From the NCBI GenBank assembly GCA_024640365.1, contig JAHEFE010000009.1, positions 21,204 to 85,203 of the forward strand: a DNA stretch of 64,000 nucleotides, in the 5' to 3' direction. Source of the stretch: Woeseiaceae bacterium (lineage in GTDB: Bacteria; Pseudomonadota; Gammaproteobacteria; Steroidobacterales; Woeseiaceae). This document shows, piece by piece, positions 39,033 through 48,773 of the stretch; positions within the stretch are counted from its first letter, which is position 1; the number at the start of each line of letters is the position of its first letter. Under the pieces are notes generated by a model. The model was given only the letters and a program-made list of their open reading frames with translations, made no database searches and was not told the DNA's origin. The translations under genes and the position numbers were made by a program.

Positions 39033-39908
39033 TCAGTTCAACAGCTCATCCCGGAGTGCGGCCCGAAATTCCGCTCCAATTTCGCTATTTCTCAAGCCGT
39101 AGCCCACCGTCGCCATCAAGAATCCCAGCTTGTTGCCGCAGTCATAACGTTTACCAGTAAACGAAAACGCATAAACGGGCGACTCATCCAGCATCGCCGC
39201 TATGCCATCCGTCAGTTGAATCTCACCGCCCGCACCTCGCCGAGTCGACTCCAGTTTCTCAAATATGGCTGGATCCAGCAGATATCTTCCCACGACAGCC
39301 ATATTGGACGGCGCATCTTCCGGCTTTGGCTTTTCAACCATCTGCGTAATTCGCTGTGGACCACCTTCCGCACCACTCACCGCGACAATACCGTAACTTG
39401 ACGTGCGCTCGGGTGGGACTAGCTCGACGCCCAGGACGCTACCTCCATGCTTATCGTACTCATTTGCCATTTGCAGCAGTACGGATGTCTCTGAATCAAT
39501 CAGGTCGTCTGCGAGGTGAACATAGAATGGCTCATCACCGACCGCAGGACGTGCGCACAAAACCGCATGGCCAAGGCCAAGTGGTTCGCCCTGACGAATG
39601 TAAATACAACTTACCCCCGGTGGCAGTATGTCCCGTACGGACGCCAGCAATTGCTCTTTACCTGGCCCCTGCAAGGCTCTTTCAAGCTCAGGATCAACAT
39701 CGAAATGATCTTCAATCGACCGTTTCGTGACACCCGTTACAAAAATCAGTTTAGTGACACCGGCAGCGATAGCCTCTTCCACGGCGTACTGGATAAGGGG
39801 CTTGTCAACAATTGGCAGCATCTCCTTGGGACATGCTTTTGTAGCCGGCAAAAACCGGGTTCCTCTACCCGCTACGGGGAATACGGCTGTACGTATCTTC
39901 TGCGACAA
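39033..39908 (-). CDS. galU: UTP-glucose-1-phosphate uridylyltransferase
   Basis: A 291-residue enzyme that makes UDP-glucose for envelope and capsule sugars. The N-terminal nucleotide motif [39 protein letters not shown], then [38 protein letters not shown] and the [21 protein letters not shown] block are classic GalU. It is monocistronic. Confidence 0.96.
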   Translation of the reverse strand: MSQKIRTAVFPVAGRGTRFLPATKACPKEMLPIVDKPLIQYAVEEAIAAGVTKLIFVTGVTKRSIEDHFDVDPELERALQGPGKEQLLASVRDILPPGVSCIYIRQGEPLGLGHAVLCARPAVGDEPFYVHLADDLIDSETSVLLQMANEYDKHGGSVLGVELVPPERTSSYGIVAVSGAEGGPQRITQMVEKPKPEDAPSNMAVVGRYLLDPAIFEKLESTRRGAGGEIQLTDGIAAMLDESPVYAFSFTGKRYDCGNKLGFLMATVGYGLRNSEIGAEFRAALRDELLN

Positions 39909-40037
39909 GTTCCTGCTCCAAAACTCTTTTTGAGCCTCCCATAATAGCTAATCCCACCGCCTTGAGGAACGAACTTGAACATAAGTCGCCGGAACGAGCA
40001 CCGAGGCTTCTCCAGGCGCAAGTTCCGGCGCCAACCA

Positions 40038-40340
40038 CTAACTCCTTTCTTTTTTCAATTTTTTTGTTGCAGCGGTTTCCAAGCGCACATCAGCGCGAAT
40101 ACTCAGCAGTGTCTTTTCCCCAATACCTTTCACAAGAACCAGATCATCTGCCGATTTAAACGGTCCATTTTCCTCTCGATACGCGACTATTGCCTTAGCC
40201 TTGCTGAGCCCAATACCCGTTAGCTCTTCAGAAATTGTCTCCGCGTCCGCAGTGTTGATGTTAACTGGCCCTGCGATCGCCAACACCGGAAAAATCAAGG
40301 CTCCCATTAAAAGCCCCAAAACTCGATTCGTTTTCTTCAT
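40038..40340 (-). CDS. ComEA-family helix-hairpin-helix protein
   Basis: A 100-residue secreted protein with a signal peptide (hydrophobic 8-23, cut after LAIA) and a tandem helix-hairpin-helix DNA-binding domain (VNINTADAETISEELTGIGLSKAKAIVAYREENGPFKSADDLVLVKGIGEKTL). The C-terminal half of ComEA is the periplasmic DNA receptor of natural transformation. Short stand-alone forms like this are common in gammaproteobacteria and may bind incoming DNA. The ATG at 40340 follows AAAGGAG; the frame upstream to 40421 is not used. A hairpin (39987-40030) follows the gene. Confidence 0.88.
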   Translation of the reverse strand: MKKTNRVLGLLMGALIFPVLAIAGPVNINTADAETISEELTGIGLSKAKAIVAYREENGPFKSADDLVLVKGIGEKTLLSIRADVRLETAATKKLKKERS

Positions 40341-40473
40341 TACGCTCTCCTTTGCAATGTACGTGTCCACCGGCCACCCAATTAGCCAGTGGATGCAATT
40401 ACGAGCATAGTTATGTCTCACGCCCAGAACAGGTCGTGAAATTCCTCAAAATCAACGGAAACGAATTATTTGT

Positions 40474-41679
40474 CTAGCCAGCAGAATTGCTGCGCTGCAA
40501 GAGTGAATCGAACTTGACGCTGTTAAATGGTCGCTGCGTTTCCCAGTTCTTGCAACTGGGGCACTGCCACAACAATCGCTGACTTGAAAACCCGCATTCG
40601 GTGCACTGGTAGCGCGGCGTGGACTTGGCCAACTTGCTCAATGCTGAGCGCACCTTGATGAGCGCATCCTGACGATGGCCGCCGACTCCATTATTGATAT
40701 TTTGAAGATCAATAAACTCAGCGAGAATAGCGTCATTCTTCATATATTCCTCAACGCACTCATCAATGACTTTTATGCCACCAATATTGTTAACTATCGC
40801 AGTGTAAGCAACATGTGTTTTCAGCTCAGGCTTCTGCTCGACCATCGCCACGATCTCACGTTCAAGATCGTGCACCGCACCTGCATCGGCAAATAGCGCG
40901 ACAAGTTTTGGCAAAGCTTCAGTAATAAGATACGTGTTCTCGTCAATGATACGACGATACAAGCGAATTGCAGTCTCGCGATCACCAGTGTTGCTAGCAA
41001 TATCAGCACGTGTAAGAGCTCCCCGCAAAGTCCTCGGCCTCCCCGAATGTGCTTTCTTTAGGTGCTGCCTGGCAGCTACAAAATCGCCATCGGCGGTCGC
41101 CTGCTCCGCGAGTTCGCAATAATAGTGGGCAATTTGTAGCTCAAGTGAATTACCGCTCAGACTCTCAAGCTTATGGCCTGCATCAATTGCTTTCTGCCAC
41201 TCTCTTTCCTGCTCGTAGATCCGGCATAACTGATGGAGAGCCTCGGCTTGATAACGCGACCCCTGTGACAGACGCACAAACATTTTCTCGGCTCGATCCA
41301 ACAGACCGGCACGAAGGTAATCTTTGGCCAGCGAATACAACGCCTGATCACGTTGAGGTGCTGCGAGATCGGGTCGCGCGATGATATTCTGATGAATTCG
41401 AATTGCTCTATCGACTTCGCCGCGACGCCTGAACAAACTCCCGAGAGCAAAGTGCGTTTCGATAGTTTTGTCTTCAACCCGAACCATTTTGAGAAAATGT
41501 TCCAGGGCCTGGTCAGTTTGCTCGTTGAGCAAAAAATTCAACCCTTTTAAGTAATCCAGGTTGAGCGGTGGCGGTGGTTCCGCATCTTCGTCACGCTCGC
41601 CAAAACGACCGAGCGCCCATCCAGCCGCTGCCAAGAGGAGAAATAAACCTGCTAATAGAAATGTTGATTCAGTCGGCAT
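40474..41679 (-). CDS. lapB: Lipopolysaccharide assembly protein LapB (YciM)
   Basis: A 401-residue inner-membrane protein that brings LpxC to FtsH and so tunes LPS synthesis. N-terminal transmembrane helix (about 7-25), then TPR repeats (about 45-340), then a rubredoxin-like zinc ribbon with two CxxC pairs (YQCTECGFSSQRLLWQCPSCKNW, about 357-380). Its start overlaps the end of lapA by 11 bp. Confidence 0.95.
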   Translation of the reverse strand: MPTESTFLLAGLFLLLAAAGWALGRFGERDEDAEPPPPLNLDYLKGLNFLLNEQTDQALEHFLKMVRVEDKTIETHFALGSLFRRRGEVDRAIRIHQNIIARPDLAAPQRDQALYSLAKDYLRAGLLDRAEKMFVRLSQGSRYQAEALHQLCRIYEQEREWQKAIDAGHKLESLSGNSLELQIAHYYCELAEQATADGDFVAARQHLKKAHSGRPRTLRGALTRADIASNTGDRETAIRLYRRIIDENTYLITEALPKLVALFADAGAVHDLEREIVAMVEQKPELKTHVAYTAIVNNIGGIKVIDECVEEYMKNDAILAEFIDLQNINNGVGGHRQDALIKVRSALSKLAKSTPRYQCTECGFSSQRLLWQCPSCKNWETQRPFNSVKFDSLLQRSNSAG

Positions 41680-41965
41680 CTTGCAACGGGAGGTTTCTGA
41701 GGCTACTGACTTCCGACTCTGACAAGCTTAATGCTTTACGCAAGCGTCGACGCTCACTAATTATTTTCAATACATAAATGCTGACGCTAAGTAGTCCAAA
41801 GCACCAACCTGCAACAAAAACTATTGTAAACGCGAGCGGCAAAGACGTCGTTGCTGTACCGAAAAGATAGTCGATCTCGACCGATCCAGGGTTATTGCTG
41901 GTAAACACAATCATGGCCACAAATAACACGACAATGACTACGAGGACACCGATACGCTTTAGCAT
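41669..41965 (-). CDS. lapA: Lipopolysaccharide assembly protein LapA (DUF1049)
   Basis: A 98-residue inner-membrane protein with two transmembrane helices (about 5-22 and 42-65) and a basic cytoplasmic tail (ISERRRLRKALSLSESEVSSLRN). SNNPGSVEIDYLFG is the family's loop. It works beside LapB and lies between ihfB and lapB, the usual order. Confidence 0.93.
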   Translation of the reverse strand: MLKRIGVLVVIVVLFVAMIVFTSNNPGSVEIDYLFGTATTSLPLAFTIVFVAGWCFGLLSVSIYVLKIISERRRLRKALSLSESEVSSLRNLPLQDAD

Positions 41966-42117
41966 TATTCCTCTCCCTGAGATAAGCCTTTTACCGATTC
42001 AAAGAGACATGACCCAGGTTGCTAGTGTATGGCACACAGCACAAGATTGAAATCAACACGCGCTGAAATATTTTGGCTTGTTCCAAAGACTGTCTGCCGT
42101 CGGATACCGTGACCCAA

Positions 42118-42420
42118 CTAGTCTTTAATAGGAAACTCGCGGCTGGAGTTGACCCGCTCTCTCAAGTCTTTACCAGGTTTAAAATGCGGTACATATTTCC
42201 CTGAAAGCGCGACGGCCTCACCGGTCTTGGGATTACGACCAATGCGCGGCGGTCGAAAATGCAATGAAAAACTGCCGAAGCCACGGATTTCAATCCGTTC
42301 GCCTTTCGCGAGAGCATCGCTCATAAGATCCAATAAATGCTTAACAGCAAGCTCAACGTCTTTAGCCGGCAGATGCTTTTGCTTCCGCGAGATCAATTCT
42401 ATGAGTTCAGATTTTGTCAT
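42118..42420 (-). CDS. ihfB: Integration host factor beta subunit
   Basis: A 100-residue partner of Ihf[91 protein letters not shown] has the IHF-beta start and the arm motif [10 protein letters not shown]. It lies between rpsA and lapA, the conserved gammaproteobacterial position. Confidence 0.97.
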   Translation of the reverse strand: MTKSELIELISRKQKHLPAKDVELAVKHLLDLMSDALAKGERIEIRGFGSFSLHFRPPRIGRNPKTGEAVALSGKYVPHFKPGKDLRERVNSSREFPIKD

Positions 42421-42486
42421 TTAGCATTTCACTTAATTATTGTTCTAATCCGCCTCGTACCCCTTAGCACGAAGATACAGCAATAT

Positions 42487-42510
42487 AGCCCAGACCAAGT
42501 GGTCTGGGCT
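42487..42510 (-). other. Perfect hairpin between rpsA and ihfB
   Basis: A palindrome (AGCCCAGACCA AG TGGTCTGGGCT) with an 11-bp stem, 12 bp after the rpsA stop. On the minus strand it is followed by ATATTGC and not a T-run. It may be a partial terminator or an mRNA-stabilising stem that reduces ihfB relative to the very highly expressed rpsA. Confidence 0.5.
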
Positions 42511-42521
42511 ATACCTTTTTA

Positions 42522-44204
42522 TCAGTCAGACTTGCCTGACAGCTTTTCTTTCAGCAATTCGCCAAGTGTTGTACCTGTAGAACTTGAAGCTACGTCAGCT
42601 TTATAGCTATCAACGGCAACCTCTTCGTCATGTACTTCCTTAGCTTTAATTGAAAGCGCAACGCTACGATTCTTGCGATCAACATTGGTGAACTTGGCTT
42701 CAACCTCATCACCGACCTTAATCATCGTGCGAGCATCTTCAACCCGACCACGTGCCAATTCCGACGCGCGGATCGTACCAAGAACGCTATCACCCAAATC
42801 AACCGTTGCAGCACGCGCATCGACTTCAATAACAACGCCTTTTACGATTGAATTTTTCGGATTTTCAGCTAACCATGCAGAGAACGGGTCTCTATCGAGT
42901 TGCTTAATGCCCAAGGAAATTCGTTCGCGCTCGGAATCGATCGCCAATACCGCCGCTTCGATTTCCTGGCCCTTGTTGTAGTTGTGAACCGCTTCTTCGC
43001 CCGGGAGATCCCAAGAGATATCAGACAGGTGTACAAGTCCATCAATACCGCCATCCAGTCCGATGAAGATGCCGAAGTCGGTGATTGATTTGATTTGACC
43101 CTTAACCTTGTCGCCACGATTAACAGTCGCTGAGAAGACAGCCCATGGATTGGCCTGACACTGTTTGACGCCCAGAGAAATACGACGACGTTCTTCGTCG
43201 ATCTCGAGAACCATAACTTCAACTTCTTCGCCAATCTGCACAACCCGCGCAGGATTAACGTTTTTGTTGGTCCAGTCCATCTCCGAGACATGCACAAGGC
43301 CTTCAACGCCTTCTTCAATCTCTACGAAACAACCGTAATCCGCGATATTCGTTACCTTACCGAACAAACGTGTATTCGGCGGATAACGACGGGCGAGATC
43401 ATGCCATGGATCCTCTCCAAGCTGCTTGATACCCAACGATACGCGCTGGCGTTCGCGGTCAAACTTAAGGATCTTGACGTCAATTTCGTCACCAACATTA
43501 ACCACTTCAGAAGGATGTTTAACGCGCTTCCAGGCCATGTCAGTGATGTGCAATAAGCCATCAATACCACCCAAATCAACGAAGGCACCGTAATCGGTCA
43601 GGTTCTTAACGATACCTTTAACCTCTTTACCTTCCTGCAATGATTCGAGCAGTTCTTCACGTTCTTCGCTGTACTCTTGTTCTACAACAGCACGACGAGA
43701 AACGACTACGTTGTTACGACGCTGATCCAGTTTGATAACCTTGAACTCGAGGCTCTTACCTTCGAGGTAAGCTGGGTCACGAACCGGACGTACATCAACG
43801 AGCGAACCAGGCAAGAATGCCCGTACGTTGTCGATCTCGACCGTGAACCCGCCCTTGACGCGCCCATTAATAACACCCTGCACGATTTCACCTTTCTCGA
43901 ACGCTTCTTCAAGAACCGTCCAGGTGCGAGCACGAATAGCTTTTTCGCGAGACAGACGAGTTTCACCAAAACCGTCTTCGACGGCATCAAGTGCAACTTC
44001 AACTTCGTCGCCAACAACTGCGTCGACTTCGCCGTTCTCGTTGTAAAACTGCTCTGCGGGGATAATTGCCTCTGACTTGAGGCCGGCGCTAACGATTACT
44101 ACATCAGCATTTATTGCTACAACAATACCGGTAATGATTGTTCCCGGCTTGATTTGTTGACTGGCAAAACTTTCTTCAAATAATTCAGCAAAACTTTCAG
44201 ACAT
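42522..44204 (-). CDS. rpsA: 30S ribosomal protein S1
   Basis: A 560-residue mRNA-binding protein with six S1 (OB-fold) domains. The first two bind the ribosome ([33 protein letters not shown]...). The next four bind mRNA, with the repeated pattern G.V..I.DYG.F(V/I)....G..GL.H.SD (e.g. [59 protein letters not shown]). The length equals that of E. coli S1. Between cmk and ihfB as in most relatives. Confidence 0.98.
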   Translation of the reverse strand: MSESFAELFEESFASQQIKPGTIITGIVVAINADVVIVSAGLKSEAIIPAEQFYNENGEVDAVVGDEVEVALDAVEDGFGETRLSREKAIRARTWTVLEEAFEKGEIVQGVINGRVKGGFTVEIDNVRAFLPGSLVDVRPVRDPAYLEGKSLEFKVIKLDQRRNNVVVSRRAVVEQEYSEEREELLESLQEGKEVKGIVKNLTDYGAFVDLGGIDGLLHITDMAWKRVKHPSEVVNVGDEIDVKILKFDRERQRVSLGIKQLGEDPWHDLARRYPPNTRLFGKVTNIADYGCFVEIEEGVEGLVHVSEMDWTNKNVNPARVVQIGEEVEVMVLEIDEERRRISLGVKQCQANPWAVFSATVNRGDKVKGQIKSITDFGIFIGLDGGIDGLVHLSDISWDLPGEEAVHNYNKGQEIEAAVLAIDSERERISLGIKQLDRDPFSAWLAENPKNSIVKGVVIEVDARAATVDLGDSVLGTIRASELARGRVEDARTMIKVGDEVEAKFTNVDRKNRSVALSIKAKEVHDEEVAVDSYKADVASSSTGTTLGELLKEKLSGKSD

Positions 44205-44324
44205 TAGAATTAACCAGGGAAACGTTTAGTGCTTCCCAACCCATTGCGTTGTACCGCATCCATCGGCAAACGGTAATTAAAAAAACGAATCAAACATCCA
44301 TGTAAGACTCGAACTAAAAAACCT

Positions 44325-45014
44325 TTAGAACCTGACTTCTTTGACCCAACGAAGCACTATTGCAGTGACTTCATCAATCGATTTTCCGCTGGAATCCAAC
44401 AGTCGAGCATCGTCTGCTGGCTTCAGCGGAGCAACCTCTCTCTGGGAATCACGCCTATCGCGCTCTTTGATGTCTCGCGAAAGGGCGGGAAGGCTAACAT
44501 CAATCCCCTTGCCTTTCAACTGCTTATGGCGTCTCTGTGCCCGCTCTTCAGGGCTTGCTGTCAAGAATATTTTGAGCGGTGCGTCAGTGAATACAACCGT
44601 CCCCATGTCCCGACCATCTGCCACAAGGCCAGGGGCCTTCTGGAATGAGCGTTGCAGCCCAACCAAAGCGTCCCGTACCTCGGGAAAAGCCGCCACGACA
44701 GATGCCCTACGACCCGCCTCCTCGTTGCGAATTTCAGCCGTAACGTTTTGTTCATCCAGCCAGATTTCCTCCGCATCCGAGGAATCCGCCGAAAAACGCA
44801 CATTCAAGGCACGCGCCAGGTCTGCCAACTTTGACGGTGAATCCAGGGCTACGGCTTTTTTGAAGGCGGCCAGCCCTACCAGGCGATAGAGAGCGCCGCT
44901 GTCCAGCAAATGCCAGCCCAGCGCGCCGGCGACGCGCCTGGCGATGGTACCTTTTCCAGAGCCACTCGGGCCGTCAATAGCAATGACCGGCACCACGTGT
45001 GTATCAACCGCCAT
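44325..45014 (-). CDS. cmk: Cytidylate kinase
   Basis: A 229-residue kinase that phosphorylates CMP and dCMP. P-loop IDGPSGSGKGTIARRVA, the substrate region GWHLLDSGALYRLVGLAA, DGRDMGTVVFTDAPLKIFLTASPEERAQRRHKQL, and RDRRDSQREVAPLKPADDARLLDSSGKSIDEV are the standard Cmk blocks. The start overlaps the aroA stop by 11 bp, so the two are co-translated. Confidence 0.96.
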   Translation of the reverse strand: MAVDTHVVPVIAIDGPSGSGKGTIARRVAGALGWHLLDSGALYRLVGLAAFKKAVALDSPSKLADLARALNVRFSADSSDAEEIWLDEQNVTAEIRNEEAGRRASVVAAFPEVRDALVGLQRSFQKAPGLVADGRDMGTVVFTDAPLKIFLTASPEERAQRRHKQLKGKGIDVSLPALSRDIKERDRRDSQREVAPLKPADDARLLDSSGKSIDEVTAIVLRWVKEVRF

Positions 45015-46329
45015 TCAAGGTTTCCTCAATATCAACGCCCAAATCCCGACACAAGCCGGCGAAGCCTGGGAACGATGTCGCAACATTACTGACATCCCTG
45101 ATTCTTACCGGCCCCGCTGCGCGGGTTGCAACAATGGCGAACGACATGGCGATGCGGTGATCCCCTCTGCTTTCGACCACACCAGCAGTCAGCGATCCCC
45201 CGGTTATTCTTGCACCATCGTCACTCTCGACGACACTGACGCCGAGGGCGCGCAAGCCATCGGCCATTGCGGAGATCCGATCGCTCTCTTTAACGCGCAG
45301 CTCTTCCAGCCCCGAAAACACAGTCTCGCCGCTGGCGCAGCCAGCCAGTGCAAACAACATCGGAAATTCGTCGATCGCCAGAGGAACCAGCGATGGATCA
45401 ACCTCTATCCCCAACAGCTGCGATGATCGTACCCGGATATCGGCGACCGGTTCTTTACCTGCCAAGCGGGAATTCTCAAGCTCAATATTGCCGCCCATTT
45501 GGCGCAAAATATCGAGTACACCGGTCCGCGTTGGATTTACACCAACTCCTCGAATAACAAGCTCGACATTATTCCCAAGTAACGCCGCCCCGATCAAGAA
45601 TGTCGCGGACGATAGATCTCCCGGTATCTCCATGGCAACCGGCTGTAGTGTGCCTCCTGGATGAAGCGTTACCGAGAGGCCGTCCACGTCAATATCCGCC
45701 CCCATCGCGGCCAGCATTCGTTCCGTATGATCTCTGGTGGGGGCAGGCTCGATTACAGTAGTAGACCCTTTTGCTCCAAGACCGGCCAACAGGATGGCTG
45801 ACTTAACCTGTGCGCTCGCCATTGGCAACACATAGGTCATTCCAACTAGCTCGCGGCATGCAGTGACGCGCAAAGGGGCTCGACCGTTATTGCTTTTAAC
45901 ACTGGCCCCCATCCGCACAAGTGGATCGATTATGCGCCCCATAGGACGACTACGAAGTGAGCTGTCGCCAGTTAATTCCGCAGTCACGTGCTGCCCGCAC
46001 AACAAGCCGGTCAGCAGCCGCAGGCCAGTACCCGAATTGCCAAGATCAAGTGGTATGTCGGGCGTCTTAAAGCCGCGAGCGCCCAATCCAGATATGCTTA
46101 TCATGTCGCCAACGGACTCTATGGTGACGCCCAGTGCCGCAAGAGCGCTTTGTGTGGCGAGACAATCCGCGCTATCCAGAAAGCCCTTCACTTCAGTGAC
46201 GCCGTCGGCCAGAGAACTAAGCATCAAGGCGCGATGAGAAATCGATTTGTCACCGGGAACGCGGCATTCCGCGTTATGGACACTTGAGGGACGTACTAGG
46301 AAATTCACTGTATCTCCGCCGCCACTCAT
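45004..46329 (-). CDS. aroA: 3-phosphoshikimate 1-carboxyvinyltransferase (EPSP synthase)
   Basis: A 441-residue shikimate-pathway enzyme. It has CRVPGDKSISHRALMLSSLADG (substrate Lys and Ser), LDLGNSGTGLRLLTGLLCGQ, RPMGRIIDPLVRMGA, and LRVKESDRISAMADGLRALG. RPMGRI and GDKSISHRA are diagnostic. The active-site segment LDLGNSGTGLRLLTG has Gly and Thr in the positions typical of class II (CP4-like) enzymes; this assignment is tentative. Between pheA and cmk. Confidence 0.96.
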   Translation of the reverse strand: MSGGGDTVNFLVRPSSVHNAECRVPGDKSISHRALMLSSLADGVTEVKGFLDSADCLATQSALAALGVTIESVGDMISISGLGARGFKTPDIPLDLGNSGTGLRLLTGLLCGQHVTAELTGDSSLRSRPMGRIIDPLVRMGASVKSNNGRAPLRVTACRELVGMTYVLPMASAQVKSAILLAGLGAKGSTTVIEPAPTRDHTERMLAAMGADIDVDGLSVTLHPGGTLQPVAMEIPGDLSSATFLIGAALLGNNVELVIRGVGVNPTRTGVLDILRQMGGNIELENSRLAGKEPVADIRVRSSQLLGIEVDPSLVPLAIDEFPMLFALAGCASGETVFSGLEELRVKESDRISAMADGLRALGVSVVESDDGARITGGSLTAGVVESRGDHRIAMSFAIVATRAAGPVRIRDVSNVATSFPGFAGLCRDLGVDIEETLNGG

Positions 46330-46386
46330 ACGTGCTTCCCTGTTGGCCTGTGCAGCAAGTCAGCGGCACCGTTCCATTGAGACAGG

Positions 46387-47511
46387 TTATGCACTGATGG
46401 CCTTGGGATACGCACCCAACACGCGAAACAGCGAGCTGCCGTCTGCCAGTTCAGCCAACGCTTCCGCTACGGGCGACTCCTGGGCATGCCCTTCAAGATC
46501 AATAAAAAAAACATAATCCCAGTTTTGCCTTCTCGAAGGACGCGATTCGATACGGGTCATGCTCACGCCGTGTTTAGCTAGCGGTTGCAGCAAAGAATGC
46601 AGCACACCGGCGCCGCCGGTATGACTGGTTGACAGGAGAATCGTAGTTTTGTCATCACCACTAGCGGATAACAGCTCCCGGCCAATGACAAGAAAGCGCG
46701 TGGCGTTGTCACTCCGATCTTCAATATTGCTAACCAACGTGCGCAGTCCATAAACTTCAGCGGCCGCTTCGCCACCAATGGCCGCCGTGCCTTTCTCATC
46801 CCGCGCTCGGCGAGCACCCGCAGCATTACTGCTCATGCCGATTTGTTCAGCGTGCGGCAGATACTCTCGCAGCCAACCACGGCACTGTGCTAAAGACTGT
46901 TGATGTGCGCAGACGCGCTCAATGTCCTGCAATCCATCCATCGTGCCGAGTAAATGCTGCTCAATCTGGAGCTCTATTTCGCCACCAATTTTCAAAGGCG
47001 ACATAAGGAACATATCGAGAGTGTGATTAACGCTGCCTTCAGTTGAGTTTTCGATCGGCACAACACCAAAATCAGCCGCACCACTCTCCACCTCACGAAA
47101 GACCTCATCAATGGTCGCAAACGGTATCGCTCGCACTGAGTGACCAAAGTGTTTAAGGACAGCCGTCTGAGTAAATGTCCCTTCAGGTCCGAGGAATCCG
47201 ACTTTTAATGGCTCCTGTTGCGCGAGGCAGGCCGACATTATCTCTCTAAACAATCGCAGAACTTCTTCATCCCGCAGCGGGCCTTTGTTGCGTGCCAGTA
47301 CTTTGCGCAGGACCTCGACCTCGCGCTCCGGGCGATAATAATCGACAGCGGAAAGCAGCTTGCCTTTGGTTAGACCCACCTGCTGGGCAAGCCGAGCGCG
47401 CTGGCTGATCAGCTCCTGAATCTGCTCATCCACATCATCAATTTGGGCCCTTACGTCTGTAAGGTCAGGTAATTCCTGAACCGGTGTTTTATCTTTTTGC
47501 TCTTTACCCAT
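46387..47511 (-). CDS. pheA: Bifunctional chorismate mutase/prephenate dehydratase
   Basis: A 374-residue fusion that converts chorismate through prephenate to phenylpyruvate. An AroQ chorismate mutase domain (about 18-100: DLTDVRAQIDDVDEQIQELISQRARLAQQVGLTKG) is followed by the prephenate dehydratase domain (about 102-280: VGFLGPEGTFTQTAVLKHFG, FGVVPIENSTEGSVNHTLDMF, NIEDRSDNATRFLVIGR, which includes the TRF motif). It ends with an ACT domain for Phe feedback (about 290-370, with ESRPSRRQNWDYVFFIDLEGH). A histidinol-phosphate aminotransferase gene, common between pheA and aroA in pseudomonads, is absent. Confidence 0.96.
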   Translation of the reverse strand: MGKEQKDKTPVQELPDLTDVRAQIDDVDEQIQELISQRARLAQQVGLTKGKLLSAVDYYRPEREVEVLRKVLARNKGPLRDEEVLRLFREIMSACLAQQEPLKVGFLGPEGTFTQTAVLKHFGHSVRAIPFATIDEVFREVESGAADFGVVPIENSTEGSVNHTLDMFLMSPLKIGGEIELQIEQHLLGTMDGLQDIERVCAHQQSLAQCRGWLREYLPHAEQIGMSSNAAGARRARDEKGTAAIGGEAAAEVYGLRTLVSNIEDRSDNATRFLVIGRELLSASGDDKTTILLSTSHTGGAGVLHSLLQPLAKHGVSMTRIESRPSRRQNWDYVFFIDLEGHAQESPVAEALAELADGSSLFRVLGAYPKAISA

Positions 47512-47550
47512 GCTTATCCACGTCTCTGCTGCAAGTCACCGATACCAGTA

Positions 47551-48732
47551 TCATGAAGTCGCTTTTCCCAAATAGCGTAATGCCTGCACACCTTTGATTG
47601 CACGCAATTTTTCGATGACATTCGGTGGTACTTCGGCATTCAGGTCAACAACCGTGTATGCCAGCCCCCCTTTTGACTTATTCAGCAGGTCTTCAATGTT
47701 CAAATCCGCTTCGGCGAGACAGGTTGTTATCTGACCAACCATATTCGGTACATTCATATTGGCGACGGTCATTCGATATGAATTATCTCTCGGCATGATG
47801 GCTTCCGGAAAATTAACGGAATTACGGATATTGCCGTTCTCAAGGAAATCACGCAGATTCCTGGCAACCATCACCGCACAATTTTCTTCCGCCTCATTCG
47901 TAGAGGCCCCCAAGTGTGGCAATGCAATCACTTTCTTATGAGCGATTAACTCGAGGGTTGGGAAATCACAAACATAGGCATGGAGCTGGCCCGAGTTCAG
48001 AGCGGCCAGAACGTCCTCATTGTCCACTACCCCGCCTCGCGAGAAATTCAACAACACTCCACCTTTGACCATGAGTGCGAGGCGATCGTGGTTGACGAGG
48101 CCGCGAGTGTCTTCAACCAGAGGTACATGCACACTAACCGCGTCAGCCCGCGTAAACAATTGATCCAGCGTGTCCGCATGAGCAATACCGGATGACAACT
48201 GCAAAGCTCTTTGCACGGTCAAATCGGGGTCATAACCAATGACGTTCATGCCCAGAGCAAGTGCTGTATTAGCCACTTCAACGCCGATGGCACCTAAACC
48301 AATTACACCTAGCGTTCGGCCAGGTAATTCGAAACCAACAAACTGCTTCTTGCCGGCCTCGACCGTAGCCGCAAAATCCGCCTCAGCACCCTTGAAGTTC
48401 CGTACATAGTCCCAGGCGGGACACAGATTACGCGCGGCCATCAGAAGACCGGCGAACACCAGCTCTTTTACTGCATTGGCGTTCGCTCCGGGTGCATTAA
48501 ACACTGGAATTCCGCGTTGGCTAAGCTGCTCAACCGGAATGTTGTTTACGCCTGCGCCAGCCCTGGCGACCGCCGCCACGGACTGTGGGATATCCATTGC
48601 ATGCATATTGAAAGAACGCAGGATTATGGCGTCTGGATTTACCATTTCAGATGCGACTTCGTAGTGCTCGCGCGGCAACATCCGTAATCCGGCTACGGCG
48701 ATATCATTCAGCGTCAGTATTTTTGTGTGCAT
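47551..48732 (-). CDS. D-3-phosphoglycerate dehydrogenase-like protein (with ACT domain)
   Basis: A 393-residue D-2-hydroxyacid dehydrogenase. The substrate domain includes AGAGVNNIPVEQLSQRGIPVFNAPGANANAVKELVFAGLLMAAR. The NAD motif is LGVIGLGAIGVEVANTALALGMNVIGYD, followed by SVHVPL, LLNFSRGGVVDNEDV and the catalytic His in ALPHLGASTNEAEENCAVM. A C-terminal ACT-like region (about 318-390) would allow serine control. Together with the adjacent serC it could supply the first two steps of serine synthesis. I leave the symbol blank because several SerA-type paralogues exist. Confidence 0.88.
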   Translation of the reverse strand: MHTKILTLNDIAVAGLRMLPREHYEVASEMVNPDAIILRSFNMHAMDIPQSVAAVARAGAGVNNIPVEQLSQRGIPVFNAPGANANAVKELVFAGLLMAARNLCPAWDYVRNFKGAEADFAATVEAGKKQFVGFELPGRTLGVIGLGAIGVEVANTALALGMNVIGYDPDLTVQRALQLSSGIAHADTLDQLFTRADAVSVHVPLVEDTRGLVNHDRLALMVKGGVLLNFSRGGVVDNEDVLAALNSGQLHAYVCDFPTLELIAHKKVIALPHLGASTNEAEENCAVMVARNLRDFLENGNIRNSVNFPEAIMPRDNSYRMTVANMNVPNMVGQITTCLAEADLNIEDLLNKSKGGLAYTVVDLNAEVPPNVIEKLRAIKGVQALRYLGKATS

Positions 48733-48773
48733 AGTGGCTCAAGATTGGGGTATATCGAAGAGAAATGGAAATA

